NCBI GenBank assembly: GCA_964647785.1
Contig: CAZYJD010000061.1
Location: 1-12,486, forward strand
Source: CAZYJD01 sp964647785
GTDB lineage: Bacteria; Bacteroidota; Bacteroidia; NS11-12g; UBA9320
DNA: 12,486 nucleotides
Reading direction: 5' to 3'
Positions 1 to 6,260 of this stretch are shown piece by piece. Made by a program: the position numbers and the translations under genes. Numbering within the stretch: the stretch's first letter is position 1; every line of letters begins with the position of its first letter. The notes under the pieces were generated by a model. The model ran no database searches. It saw only the letters and a program-made list of their open reading frames with translations, and was not told the DNA's origin.

Positions 1-106
1 TAAGAAGTTGCAGCCACCTCTTTTAGGGATCACGAGCGCAGCGAGTAATCCCGTTGCATAGCCGAGTCTACACCGACCAACGGGAGGTGTAAGCGAGGCT
101 ACGAAT

Positions 107-143
107 AAAAAAAGCCAGGCCCGACTTTAGGAGGGCCAAGGCT
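107..143 (-). terminator. Minus-strand intrinsic terminator-like hairpin (repeat copy 1)
   Basis: Read on the minus strand, the arm AGCC-TT-GGCCC (143-133) pairs across a 10-nt loop with GGGCC-T-GGCT (122-113), then runs straight into seven T residues (113-107). The stem is 9 bp, GC-rich, with one small internal bulge. This is the classic Rho-independent layout on the minus strand only, because the plus strand has no U tract after the hairpin. No minus-strand gene is visible immediately upstream, so it may simply be part of the repeat unit. Confidence 0.55.
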
Positions 144-249
144 TAAGAAGTTGCAGCCACCTCTTTTAGGGATCACGAGCGCAGCGAGTAATCCCGTTGC
201 ATAGCCGAGTCTACACCGACCAACGGGAGGTGTAAGCGAGGCTACGAAT

Positions 250-286
250 AAAAAAAGCCAGGCCCGACTTTAGGAGGGCCAAGGCT
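250..286 (-). terminator. Minus-strand intrinsic terminator-like hairpin (repeat copy 2)
   Basis: This is an exact duplicate, 143 bp downstream, of the hairpin plus T7 tract in copy 1, with the stem at 256-286 and the T tract at 256-250 on the minus strand. The partial third repeat copy stops before this part. Two such hairpins in tandem would block minus-strand transcription entering from the right. Confidence 0.55.
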
Positions 287-346
287 TAAGAAGTTGCAGC
301 CACCTCTTTTAGGGATCACGAGCGCAGCGAGTAATCCCGTTCCATA

Positions 347-433
347 GCCAAGTGAGCCAGGTAAATACAAGCGCAGATTGCAAATCTGCGCGTGAGGAAA
401 TGAATGGTAATAAAGTCATTACTTGGCCTTTTT
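347..433. repeat. REP-like palindromic element with nested inverted repeats
   Basis: A perfect 9-bp stem, GCGCAGATT (371-379) and AATCTGCGC (383-391), closes on a 3-nt loop. An outer 7-bp pair, GCCAAGT (347-353) and ACTTGGC (421-427), encloses it and is followed by TTTTT (429-433), so the whole could act as a branched plus-strand terminator. A short inner pair, GTAAT (407-411) and ATTAC (418-422), competes with the outer arm. The GCGCAGATT palindrome resembles REP/RAYT-associated palindromes I recall from Bacteroidota genomes; that link is recollection, not tested. No transposase is present here. Confidence 0.45.
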
Positions 434-455
434 AACTGAAATTCAGAAATTTACG

Positions 456-463
456 TATCTTTG
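456..463 (+). promoter_or_regulatory. Putative -7 promoter box (TATCTTTG) for the DEAD-box helicase gene
   Basis: The octamer TATCTTTG is an exact match to the Bacteroidota sigma-A -7 consensus TAnnTTTG. No good -33 TTTG is seen at the expected distance. Transcription from here would give a leader of roughly 110 nt before the ATG at 581. Confidence 0.5.
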
Positions 464-524
464 CGCTTTATTGTCTTAGCAGACCTTCATTTCAAGACCT
501 CTCATTCTTCCGGTGTTCTCCGGC

Positions 525-567
525 TTGTATAGAGCTTCACTTCTGAACTTTGCTAGGCTTTATACAA
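525..567 (+). promoter_or_regulatory. Long leader hairpin just upstream of the helicase start codon
   Basis: TTGTATAGAGC (525-535) pairs with GCTTTATACAA (557-567) over 11 positions, one of them a G-U wobble, with a 21-nt apical region that can form a small inner TTCA/TGAA stem. The hairpin ends 13 nt before the ATG at 581 and so lies next to the ribosome-binding region. A small CCGG/CCGG stem (510-523) precedes it. The fold suits post-transcriptional control of an RNA helicase, for example by temperature or by its own product, but that role is inference. Confidence 0.45.
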
Positions 568-580
568 CGAAAATTAACAC

Positions 581-1753
581 ATGAAAACATCAAATTACCG
601 GCAGAGGCCTCAGCAGGCCCGACCGGCACGGAAGAAGAATGGAAAAACGGTTTCCATCAAAATGGATCAATTGGTACAAAAGGCGAATCCACAACCCATT
701 GCATCTTATGAATCGAAGCGTATGTATAGCGAGTTGCCTTTGCATCCCAACTTGCACCAAGCACTTCATGCAAAAGGCTATTTGAAACCCTCTGAAATTC
801 AAGATAAGGCCATTGAACCCATCATAGAAGGAAGGGATTTGCTCGGAATCGCACAAACGGGAACTGGTAAAACAGCGGCATTTCTCATTCCCATTATCAA
901 TGATTTACTGGATGATCCTCGCCCTTTTTCGAGCCTTGTGTTGGTTCCAACAAGAGAATTGGCCATACAGGTGTATGATGAGTTTGCCAGCATGAGCAGG
1001 AAGACGCCTTTACGGGCGGTCTTTTTCATTGGTGGAACCAATATTCAAACCGATTTAAGGGCCTTGCGTCAACCCAAGCATGTCGTCATTGCAACACCGG
1101 GTCGTTTGCTTGATTTAGTTTCCAGAGGTGCGATATACCTCGATGATTTCGATACCTTGGTAATTGACGAATTCGACCGTATGTTGGACATGGGCTTTGC
1201 CAAGGATGTATTTCGCATTGTGAACGGAATGAGCAATCGGGAACAAAACCTATTGTTTTCAGCAACCCTTGACTCCTCTCAACAGGAGTTGATTGATAAG
1301 ATTTTAGTAGATCCCGTAAAAGTGCAGGTAAGTAGCGGTAAAAGCAGCAGCGAGAATGTGGATCAGGATGTGTTTCAACTCCTGGAAGGACAAGATAAAT
1401 TTGAGGAGCTGTGCAAATTATTTGCGCAGTATCAAAATGAAAAGGTCTTGGTTTTTGACGAAACCAAGCATCGCGTAAACCGCCTCTGTCAAAAACTGAA
1501 CAAACGCGGAATTAGAGCCGAACAAATACACGGCAATAAAAGTCAGAACGCCCGACAAACAGCCTTGAATAATTTTAAATCAGGTAAAGTAAACATTTTG
1601 GTTGCTACCGATGTGGCAGCAAGGGGGATTGATGTGGATGATATTTCACTCGTAATCAACTATCAGGTTCCTGCCAGTATGGATACCTATATTCACCGAA
1701 TTGGGCGAACTGGTAGGGCGGGTAAAACAGGAAAAGCCATCACCTTTGTTTAG
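581..1753 (+). CDS. Compact DEAD-box family ATP-dependent RNA helicase (DEFD variant)
   Basis: This 390-residue protein unwinds RNA duplexes or remodels RNA-protein complexes with ATP, probably in cytoplasmic ribosome assembly or mRNA turnover. All superfamily 2 motifs are visible: Q-motif glutamine at 74, motif I AQTGTGKT 91-98, Ia PTRELA 123-128, GG 151-152, Ib TPGR 172-175, motif II 196-199, SAT 227-229, motif V ATDVAARGID 342-351 and motif VI HRIGRTGRAG 372-381. Motif II reads DEFD, not DEAD; the catalytic Asp-Glu pair is kept. The N-terminal 50 residues are basic and low-complexity. The protein stops nine residues after motif VI, so it lacks the basic tail common in RhlE-type enzymes. 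Its stop lies 8 bp from the convergent acr3 stop. Family assignment is firm; the exact subfamily is not, so no symbol is given. Confidence 0.93.
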   Translation: MKTSNYRQRPQQARPARKKNGKTVSIKMDQLVQKANPQPIASYESKRMYSELPLHPNLHQALHAKGYLKPSEIQDKAIEPIIEGRDLLGIAQTGTGKTAAFLIPIINDLLDDPRPFSSLVLVPTRELAIQVYDEFASMSRKTPLRAVFFIGGTNIQTDLRALRQPKHVVIATPGRLLDLVSRGAIYLDDFDTLVIDEFDRMLDMGFAKDVFRIVNGMSNREQNLLFSATLDSSQQELIDKILVDPVKVQVSSGKSSSENVDQDVFQLLEGQDKFEELCKLFAQYQNEKVLVFDETKHRVNRLCQKLNKRGIRAEQIHGNKSQNARQTALNNFKSGKVNILVATDVAARGIDVDDISLVINYQVPASMDTYIHRIGRTGRAGKTGKAITFV

Positions 1754-1761
1754 CAAGGGCG

Positions 1762-2799
1762 CTAGTCAGTCGTTTGTTCTTCTGTTTTTTGCCATCGCCT
1801 CGCGAGTTGTACCAGTAGAATCAAGGCAGGCACCTCCACAAGTGGACCGATGATGCCGGCAAAGGCCTGTCCTGATTGCAATCCAAAAAGTCCCACGGCA
1901 ACTGCAATAGCCAATTCAAAATTGTTACCTGCTGCTGTAAACGCAATGGCAGCTTTTTGCTCATAAGGTGCCCCGAAACGCTGACTCAATTGGTAGCCTG
2001 CCACGAACATCACTAAAAAATATATGAGCAATGGCAATGCAATTCGCAAAACATCCAATGGGAGCTGGAGCAGATTTTCGCCTTTTAAGCTGAACATGAT
2101 GCTGATGGTGAAGAGCAACGCAATTAAAGTAATGGGAGAAATGAGCGGAATCAGTTTTTCTTGATACCAGCTTTCTCCCTTCAGTTTGATGCCTATGTAT
2201 CGAACCAAAATTCCAAGTAAAAATGGAATGCCCAGATAAATGGCAACACTTTCTGCAACCACTGAAATCGAGATGTCAATGGCTGTTGATTCAAGGCCGA
2301 ACCACTGAGGTACAACCGTTAGAAAAAGCCAAGCATAGAAAGAATATGCAAAAACCTGGAACAAACTATTGAGGGCCACCAGTCCCGCTCCGTACTCTCT
2401 GCTTCCGTCTGCCAGATCATTCCACACCAGTACCATGGCAATGCAACGCGCCAGGCCAATGAGAATAACCCCTGACATATACTCTGGTTGGTCATGGAGA
2501 AAAATAAAAGCCAGTCCGTACATCAATACAGGACCAATAAACCAGTTAAGAAATAGGGATATTCCCAACACCCGCAAATTTCTGAACACTTTTGGAAGCA
2601 AAGCATAATTAACCTTCGCCAAGGGCGGAAACATCATTGCAATCAGCCCAATGGCAATGGGGATGTTTGTTGTGCCTGAGCTTTGTTGGTTGATCCATTT
2701 TGGAACCTGGGGAAAGAGTGATCCGATGATGATGCCTATGGCCATGGCAACAAAAATCCAAAGGGTGAGGTATCGATCGATGAAGGATAATTTTTTCAT
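1762..2799 (-). CDS. acr3: Arsenite efflux permease of the Acr3 (BASS) family
   Basis: The 345-residue integral membrane protein exports arsenite, and possibly antimonite, across the inner membrane using the proton gradient. About ten hydrophobic segments are visible. Family marks are the N-terminal LSFIDRYLTLW, the segment around Cys119 (GLARCIAMVLVWNDL), where Acr3 proteins carry the cysteine needed for arsenite transport, and GNNFELAIAV (291-300) with the conserved glutamate at 295. The ATG at 2799 is preferred over an upstream in-frame ATG at 2856, because homologous sequence begins there and the ATG overlaps the arsR-arsC stop as ATGA, a layout typical of translational coupling. The pump removes the arsenite produced by the reductase encoded just upstream. 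The 3' end converges on the helicase gene with only 8 bp between stops and no visible terminator. Confidence 0.93.
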   Translation of the reverse strand: MKKLSFIDRYLTLWIFVAMAIGIIIGSLFPQVPKWINQQSSGTTNIPIAIGLIAMMFPPLAKVNYALLPKVFRNLRVLGISLFLNWFIGPVLMYGLAFIFLHDQPEYMSGVILIGLARCIAMVLVWNDLADGSREYGAGLVALNSLFQVFAYSFYAWLFLTVVPQWFGLESTAIDISISVVAESVAIYLGIPFLLGILVRYIGIKLKGESWYQEKLIPLISPITLIALLFTISIMFSLKGENLLQLPLDVLRIALPLLIYFLVMFVAGYQLSQRFGAPYEQKAAIAFTAAGNNFELAIAVAVGLFGLQSGQAFAGIIGPLVEVPALILLVQLARRWQKTEEQTTD

Positions 2800-3725
2800 A
2801 TGAGTGAGTGAACCATTTCCAATAGATATTCCATTTCTTGTTTGATGACTGTGCAACAGGTGTCGTAGGCATATTGCTCATCGCTGCCGCCATCCCATTT
2901 TCCGGGGTCTTCATACGGAAGTGAGAAGCGATGTTCTGCGCCCTCGACAAATGGGCATGCGTCATCTGCTGCGGTGCAGTTCATGATGGCAATGAAGCCC
3001 TCCCCCGGTTTGGGCTCATCCGTAAAACGCTTGGAGTATAGTTCGCAGGGTTCTTCGGTTGATCGCCAAAGCTGATAATGGGGATTCTCCTTGGCTCCGC
3101 TTTTTTTCATCTTAAATCCCGTTCGTGTCAAAGCTTCAATGGTGCGTTCATTACATGCTGTAATTTCAGTGCCGCCTGACCACGCCTTTACCGGAAGCCC
3201 GAGTTCTGCCGAAAGGGTATGGCACCATGCTTGAGCAAATTGGCTTCTACGCGAATTGTGTGTGCAAACAAACATGAGGTCGGCCCTACTTTTCTTTAGA
3301 ATTTGTTTCGCAATGGCAGAAGCGATTTGTCGTAACTCTTCTTCACGATCTCTGGACTCAGGATAAGCATTCGAAATTGAAGGAGGATCAGAGTCCTCTT
3401 CACAAGGTATTTGGTGAATTTCTTGAGAGAAAAAGTTTGCAAAGACCGTTGCAATTATATCCCATTGCTCGGGATTGATGCAATAATTTACGGCGCTGCC
3501 CAGAACCCGTCCTTTGAGAATACCAATGGACTTTAATTCTCTAAGGTGTTGTGAAATGGTGGGTTGTGAAAGGCCAATGACATCACTTAAATCACCGGTG
3601 ATGCATGTTTTTGAGCTGAGCAAATGTCGCAGAATAGCAATGCGGGCGGGATGCCCAAGGGCTTTTGCGAGTGTGGCAATTCTTACATCCTCGGGGTGAT
3701 GCAATTCGGTCTTGGTTGCTCCCAT
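2796..3725 (-). CDS. ArsR-ArsC fusion: arsenic-responsive repressor joined to arsenate reductase
   Basis: A 309-residue two-domain protein. Residues about 14-100 are an ArsR/SmtB winged helix (ALGHPARIAILRHL, then the recognition region SQPTISQHLRELKSIGIL). Cys41 lies just before the recognition helix and Cys82 near the wing; these are plausible arsenite ligands, since the classic CVC motif is absent. A polar linker (about 101-135) leads to a low-molecular-weight phosphatase-fold ArsC domain: P-loop C154-x5-R160 followed by Ser161, and a cysteine pair C250/C257 with the 7-residue spacing of the Cys82/Cys89 relay of pI258-type, thioredoxin-coupled ArsC. An EDP at 272-274 matches the family's general-acid loop. 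The protein would sense arsenite at its own promoter and reduce arsenate to arsenite for Acr3. ArsR-ArsC fusions are known, for example arsRC in Leptospirillum, but are uncommon. The start is supported by the promoter and operator just upstream. Confidence 0.9.
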   Translation of the reverse strand: MGATKTELHHPEDVRIATLAKALGHPARIAILRHLLSSKTCITGDLSDVIGLSQPTISQHLRELKSIGILKGRVLGSAVNYCINPEQWDIIATVFANFFSQEIHQIPCEEDSDPPSISNAYPESRDREEELRQIASAIAKQILKKSRADLMFVCTHNSRRSQFAQAWCHTLSAELGLPVKAWSGGTEITACNERTIEALTRTGFKMKKSGAKENPHYQLWRSTEEPCELYSKRFTDEPKPGEGFIAIMNCTAADDACPFVEGAEHRFSLPYEDPGKWDGGSDEQYAYDTCCTVIKQEMEYLLEMVHSLI

Positions 3726-3736
3726 GTATAAAAAGG

Positions 3737-3758
3737 TTTATTGCAATATTACGTTAAA
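3737..3758 (-). promoter_or_regulatory. Candidate ArsR operator overlapping the arsR-arsC promoter
   Basis: A 22-bp imperfect palindrome is centred on AATATT (3745-3750), with perfect outer arms TTTA (3737-3740) and TAAA (3755-3758). It also contains the exact 10-bp palindrome TATTGCAATA (3739-3748). On the minus strand TAATATTG (3751-3744) is a one-mismatch fit to the TAnnTTTG -7 box, ending 18 nt before the ATG at 3725. A dimer bound here would cover the promoter, as expected for autorepression by ArsR. The binding itself is inferred. Confidence 0.5.
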
Positions 3759-4016
3759 TTCAATCATAAGATAAGATGAACAGCATTTCAATGCGCAGTC
3801 CTTCTTGCCTTCCGCAATTGTTTTGACTCCAATCAATGGGATCTACATGCCTTCAATGAATTGTTCCCAGCCTCGACCATAGCAGCTCGCTACAGCGTTT
3901 GATCATTTCTTACGCTCTTTTATCGTCTTGATATGTAAAAGCCCAGTTCCTGTGATCAATACTCATGTGACATTGGTCATAGGCAACTAAGTGCGGATGT
4001 GGTAGCATTGCAGGCA
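3759..4016. other. Intergenic region between divergent arsR-arsC and the barrel-protein gene
   Basis: These 258 bp hold no ORF longer than a few tens of codons and no clear TAnnTTTG box for the plus-strand gene at 4017. A small stem, TAGC/GCTA, lies near 3889-3901. Beyond that I see no recognisable element, so how the downstream gene is transcribed is unresolved. Confidence 0.5.
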
Positions 4017-4784
4017 ATGTTCAAATTCAGCTCATCGGTTTTCATTTTGCTGATTTCTTTCGGTTTGAAGGCACAATATCATCCGGTATTGCGATCCGGT
4101 CGACCTGGAATGATGATGGGTGTAAATACGGTGGGGAAAGGGGTTTGGCAGGTACAATCCGGCTTTATTCTTCAAGATCAGAATGACCGCCATGTGTTGC
4201 GTGAACAAATGGCATTGCGCTGGGGGTGCATGGAATATTTCGAATTGAGCGCAGTTGTTTCTTCTCAGCATAATTGGCGCACCTTTTTTGACTCTTCAGA
4301 TATCAATGGCAGGATGGATCCTTTTCAGTTCGGCTTTCGCTCCAAGCTTATCAATGGAAAGGGAAAGTATAATCTGCACAGTGCTTTGCAATTCAGAACC
4401 AATGTAAGACCTGCAAGTGGTCAAAAACTAACCTTAAGTGCCAATACAAGAATGCTAAAAGGCATAAAAACAGGTGTGAACCTCGGTTGGCAAAGACGAG
4501 GAGATGAGCAGCAGTTATTTTATGTCTTTCAAACTGCACCCAATATGGAAGGTGATTGGAGGCTCCTCTTCGAAATATTCGGCAATTCAGGGAATATCCT
4601 AAATAAAGCGCCGAGATGGAAACTGGGTTTTAATGCCGGTACCGCTTATTATTTGACCCGCAATCTCAAGTTGGATTTATCAATGGGCATGCTTCCGAAT
4701 CAGAGCTTAAATGAAGCAGAACCATTTTTGAATTTGGGCTTTAGCTGGAGAGTTGGTGGGGCAAAGCAACATTCAGCGTCCTGA
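4017..4784 (+). CDS. Secreted beta-barrel-like outer-membrane protein of unknown function
   Basis: The 255-residue product starts with a signal peptide (MFKFSSSVFILLISFGLKAQ), with cleavage likely after Ala-Gln at 19-20, a common Bacteroidota pattern. The mature part alternates polar and hydrophobic residues in strand-length runs, with repeated Gly and aromatic residues, and ends in a strand-like FLNLGFSWRV (237-246), as expected for a small outer-membrane barrel. The layout recalls the phenol MetA-like or generic transporter barrels, but no motif proves it. The ATG at 4017 is chosen over a GTG at 3999 because it gives a clean signal peptide. The gene is divergent from the arsenic operon, and its last 12 nt overlap the end of the convergent heptose adenylyltransferase gene. 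A tie to arsenic resistance is possible but unsupported. Confidence 0.75.
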   Translation: MFKFSSSVFILLISFGLKAQYHPVLRSGRPGMMMGVNTVGKGVWQVQSGFILQDQNDRHVLREQMALRWGCMEYFELSAVVSSQHNWRTFFDSSDINGRMDPFQFGFRSKLINGKGKYNLHSALQFRTNVRPASGQKLTLSANTRMLKGIKTGVNLGWQRRGDEQQLFYVFQTAPNMEGDWRLLFEIFGNSGNILNKAPRWKLGFNAGTAYYLTRNLKLDLSMGMLPNQSLNEAEPFLNLGFSWRVGGAKQHSAS

Positions 4785-5258
4785 GATTTTTTTTTCGATA
4801 TTGGTGGTTGAATAACCCTGAACGATAGGAATGGTAAGCACTCTTCCTCCTGCCGCCAGAACCTGTTCATGGCCTACAATATCTTCAATGCGATAATCTC
4901 CTCCTTTTACCAGAACATCGGGATGAACAGCCTTAATCAATTCAAGGGGGGTATCTTCTTCAAATACACATACCGCATCCACGCAGGCCAATGACGCCAT
5001 GATGTGCATGCGAGCTTCTTCATTTTGCAACGGCCTGTTAGGGCCTTTAAGCCTGCTTACCGATGCATCGCTGTTCAACCCCACCACTAAGCAATCGGCT
5101 TCATTGGCGGCCTCTTCAAGATAGCTCACATGGCCCAAGTGCAATAAGTCAAAACAGCCATTGGTAAACGCAATGCTTTTGCCTTCAGTTTTCCAATTTT
5201 GAACTTGTGATACAAGCTGAGCTCGATCAAATATTTTCAGCTGTCGGCTGCTTTTCAT
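4773..5258 (-). CDS. rfaE2: D-glycero-beta-D-manno-heptose 1-phosphate adenylyltransferase (RfaE/HldE C-terminal type)
   Basis: The 161-residue cytoplasmic nucleotidyltransferase couples heptose 1-phosphate to AMP from ATP, a step in making ADP-heptose for the lipopolysaccharide core. It is a stand-alone version of the second domain of bifunctional HldE. Visible marks: TNGCFDLLHLGH (32-43) with the HxGH nucleotide-binding motif, VVGLNSDASV (58-67) with KGPNRP, DVLVKGGDY (114-122) and GYSTTNI (148-154). The kinase partner is not in the window. The start overlaps the upstream membrane-protein gene by 32 nt, so the two are probably co-transcribed. An A9 run in the coding strand near the 3' end encodes Glu-Lys-Lys and precedes the last residues. 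Other cytidylyltransferase-fold enzymes share the HxGH motif, but the rest of the sequence favours the heptose enzyme. Confidence 0.87.
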   Translation of the reverse strand: MKSSRQLKIFDRAQLVSQVQNWKTEGKSIAFTNGCFDLLHLGHVSYLEEAANEADCLVVGLNSDASVSRLKGPNRPLQNEEARMHIMASLACVDAVCVFEEDTPLELIKAVHPDVLVKGGDYRIEDIVGHEQVLAAGGRVLTIPIVQGYSTTNIEKKISGR

Positions 5259-6252
5259 CTTTAGATTTCTTACGTGAGCTAAGGGCCATTATCATCAATG
5301 AAGAACCTCCAATTACAAAAATCATAAACATCTGGCTGGCGTGTGAAAGGGTTGCATAAATTTTGCCATCGCCATCTTCTATGCCATAGAGCAACAATCC
5401 GGCAGCCACCAGGGTGTGATAAGTTCCAATGCCTCCGGGTACAGGAACAATGATGGCCAAGGTGCCGGTGAAAAGGGTGGTAAGACCTGCAGCTAAACCG
5501 AGATGGGCGGTTGCATCAAGAGCAAAGAAGACGAAATACGACATCAGGAAATACATCACCCAAATAAAGATGCTATGAAATATGAACAGGGTGGGTTTGT
5601 TAAGCTTCATTACGCTTTTTAAACCTTCGATCATCCCTTCAGCAAAACTTCTAATTTTCTGATAAAGAGCAGTGTTACTAAGTTTATCCCTGAACACCCA
5701 TAGTACAAACGCTCCTAAAACCGCAATTGCTGCTACAATCAATAACCAGCTGGGAATTCCACCACCGTTACCGCTCTGGCTTTTTTGAAAATTGTCCATG
5801 AGCCATGCGCTCAACAAATCAAATTGCACCGCAAGGATGAGGCTTACCAATACCACCACCATTAATAGGTCGATGAGTCTTTCTACCAAGACCGTCCCCA
5901 CCAGCTTGTCAAAAGGAATATTGTCTGAACGGCCGAGTAAAGCACATCTACTTACTTCGCCCATTCGGGGTACAATGAAATTCATCAAGTATCCCGACAT
6001 GACTGCAAAGAATGATGTGCTGAGTCTCGCCTGGTAGCCCATGGGTTCAATGAGCAATCTCCAACGCGCTGCACGGCTGAGATGACTTAAAATGCCGCAA
6101 ATAATTGCAATGGCAACCCATTGATAATGGGCTTGTTGCAGATCTTGCAGCACCCGTTCCATTTCCATTCCGCGAAATGCCCAATAAAGCAATGCCACCC
6201 CAAGTGAAAGGAAAACAATGGTCTTGAGGATATTCTGCAGGTGTTGGTTCAC
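5227..6252 (-). CDS. LPG_synthase_TM (UPF0104/YbhN-like) integral membrane protein
   Basis: The 341-residue polytopic inner-membrane protein has about eight hydrophobic segments. It belongs to the family related to the flippase domain of lysylphosphatidylglycerol synthase: SRAARWRLLIEPMG (59-72), NFIVPRMGEVSRC (91-103), VLVERLIDLL (121-130) and VPVPGGIGTYH (271-281) are the conserved blocks. Bacterial members are implicated in lipid or glycolipid handling, but this protein's substrate cannot be deduced. The start is a GTG at 6252, 8 nt after the panD stop; it is needed to include the first membrane segment, because the next ATG lies inside it. The C-terminus is short, charged and lysine-rich. 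The gene sits between panD and the heptose adenylyltransferase gene in one apparent operon. Confidence 0.85.
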   Translation of the reverse strand: MNQHLQNILKTIVFLSLGVALLYWAFRGMEMERVLQDLQQAHYQWVAIAIICGILSHLSRAARWRLLIEPMGYQARLSTSFFAVMSGYLMNFIVPRMGEVSRCALLGRSDNIPFDKLVGTVLVERLIDLLMVVVLVSLILAVQFDLLSAWLMDNFQKSQSGNGGGIPSWLLIVAAIAVLGAFVLWVFRDKLSNTALYQKIRSFAEGMIEGLKSVMKLNKPTLFIFHSIFIWVMYFLMSYFVFFALDATAHLGLAAGLTTLFTGTLAIIVPVPGGIGTYHTLVAAGLLLYGIEDGDGKIYATLSHASQMFMIFVIGGSSLMIMALSSRKKSKDEKQPTAENI

Positions 6253-6260
6253 TTGATGTA

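Larger units (their letters stand above)
1..353. repeat. Tandem repeat, 143-bp unit, two full copies plus a partial third
   Basis: Copies occupy 1-143 and 144-286 and read as identical; a third starts at 287, matches for about 55 nt and decays by about 353. The left edge may be cut by the window start. Each full unit is rich in inverted repeats (copy 1 coordinates): GGGAT 26-30 with ATCCC 48-52; CCCGTTG 50-56 with CAACGGG 78-84; TAGCC 59-63 with GGCTA 97-101; TACACC 69-74 with GGTGTA 86-91; and a terminator-like hairpin at 113-143. No credible ORF crosses it. Perfect identity between copies points to recent duplication or gene conversion. It may be a family of intergenic, non-autonomous palindromic elements; I do not recognise a named family. 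Confidence 0.9.

Noticed and set aside
1..353. CRISPR array
   Set aside because: The repeat unit is 143 bp, contiguous and without unique spacers, and the third copy is just decayed.
1740..1860. Frameshifted continuation of the helicase
   Set aside because: Dropping one T before the TAG gives an open frame, but its translation is the antisense of acr3 and bears no helicase-like tail.
2609..2965. Separate minus-strand protein across the acr3/arsR-arsC junction
   Set aside because: It is a shadow frame over two well-supported genes, with no domain of its own.
3776..3826. Small ORF upstream of the barrel-protein gene
   Set aside because: It would encode only about 16 residues with no promoter or homology clue.
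3999..4016. GTG start for the barrel protein
   Set aside because: It adds six residues before a clean signal peptide that already starts with ATG.
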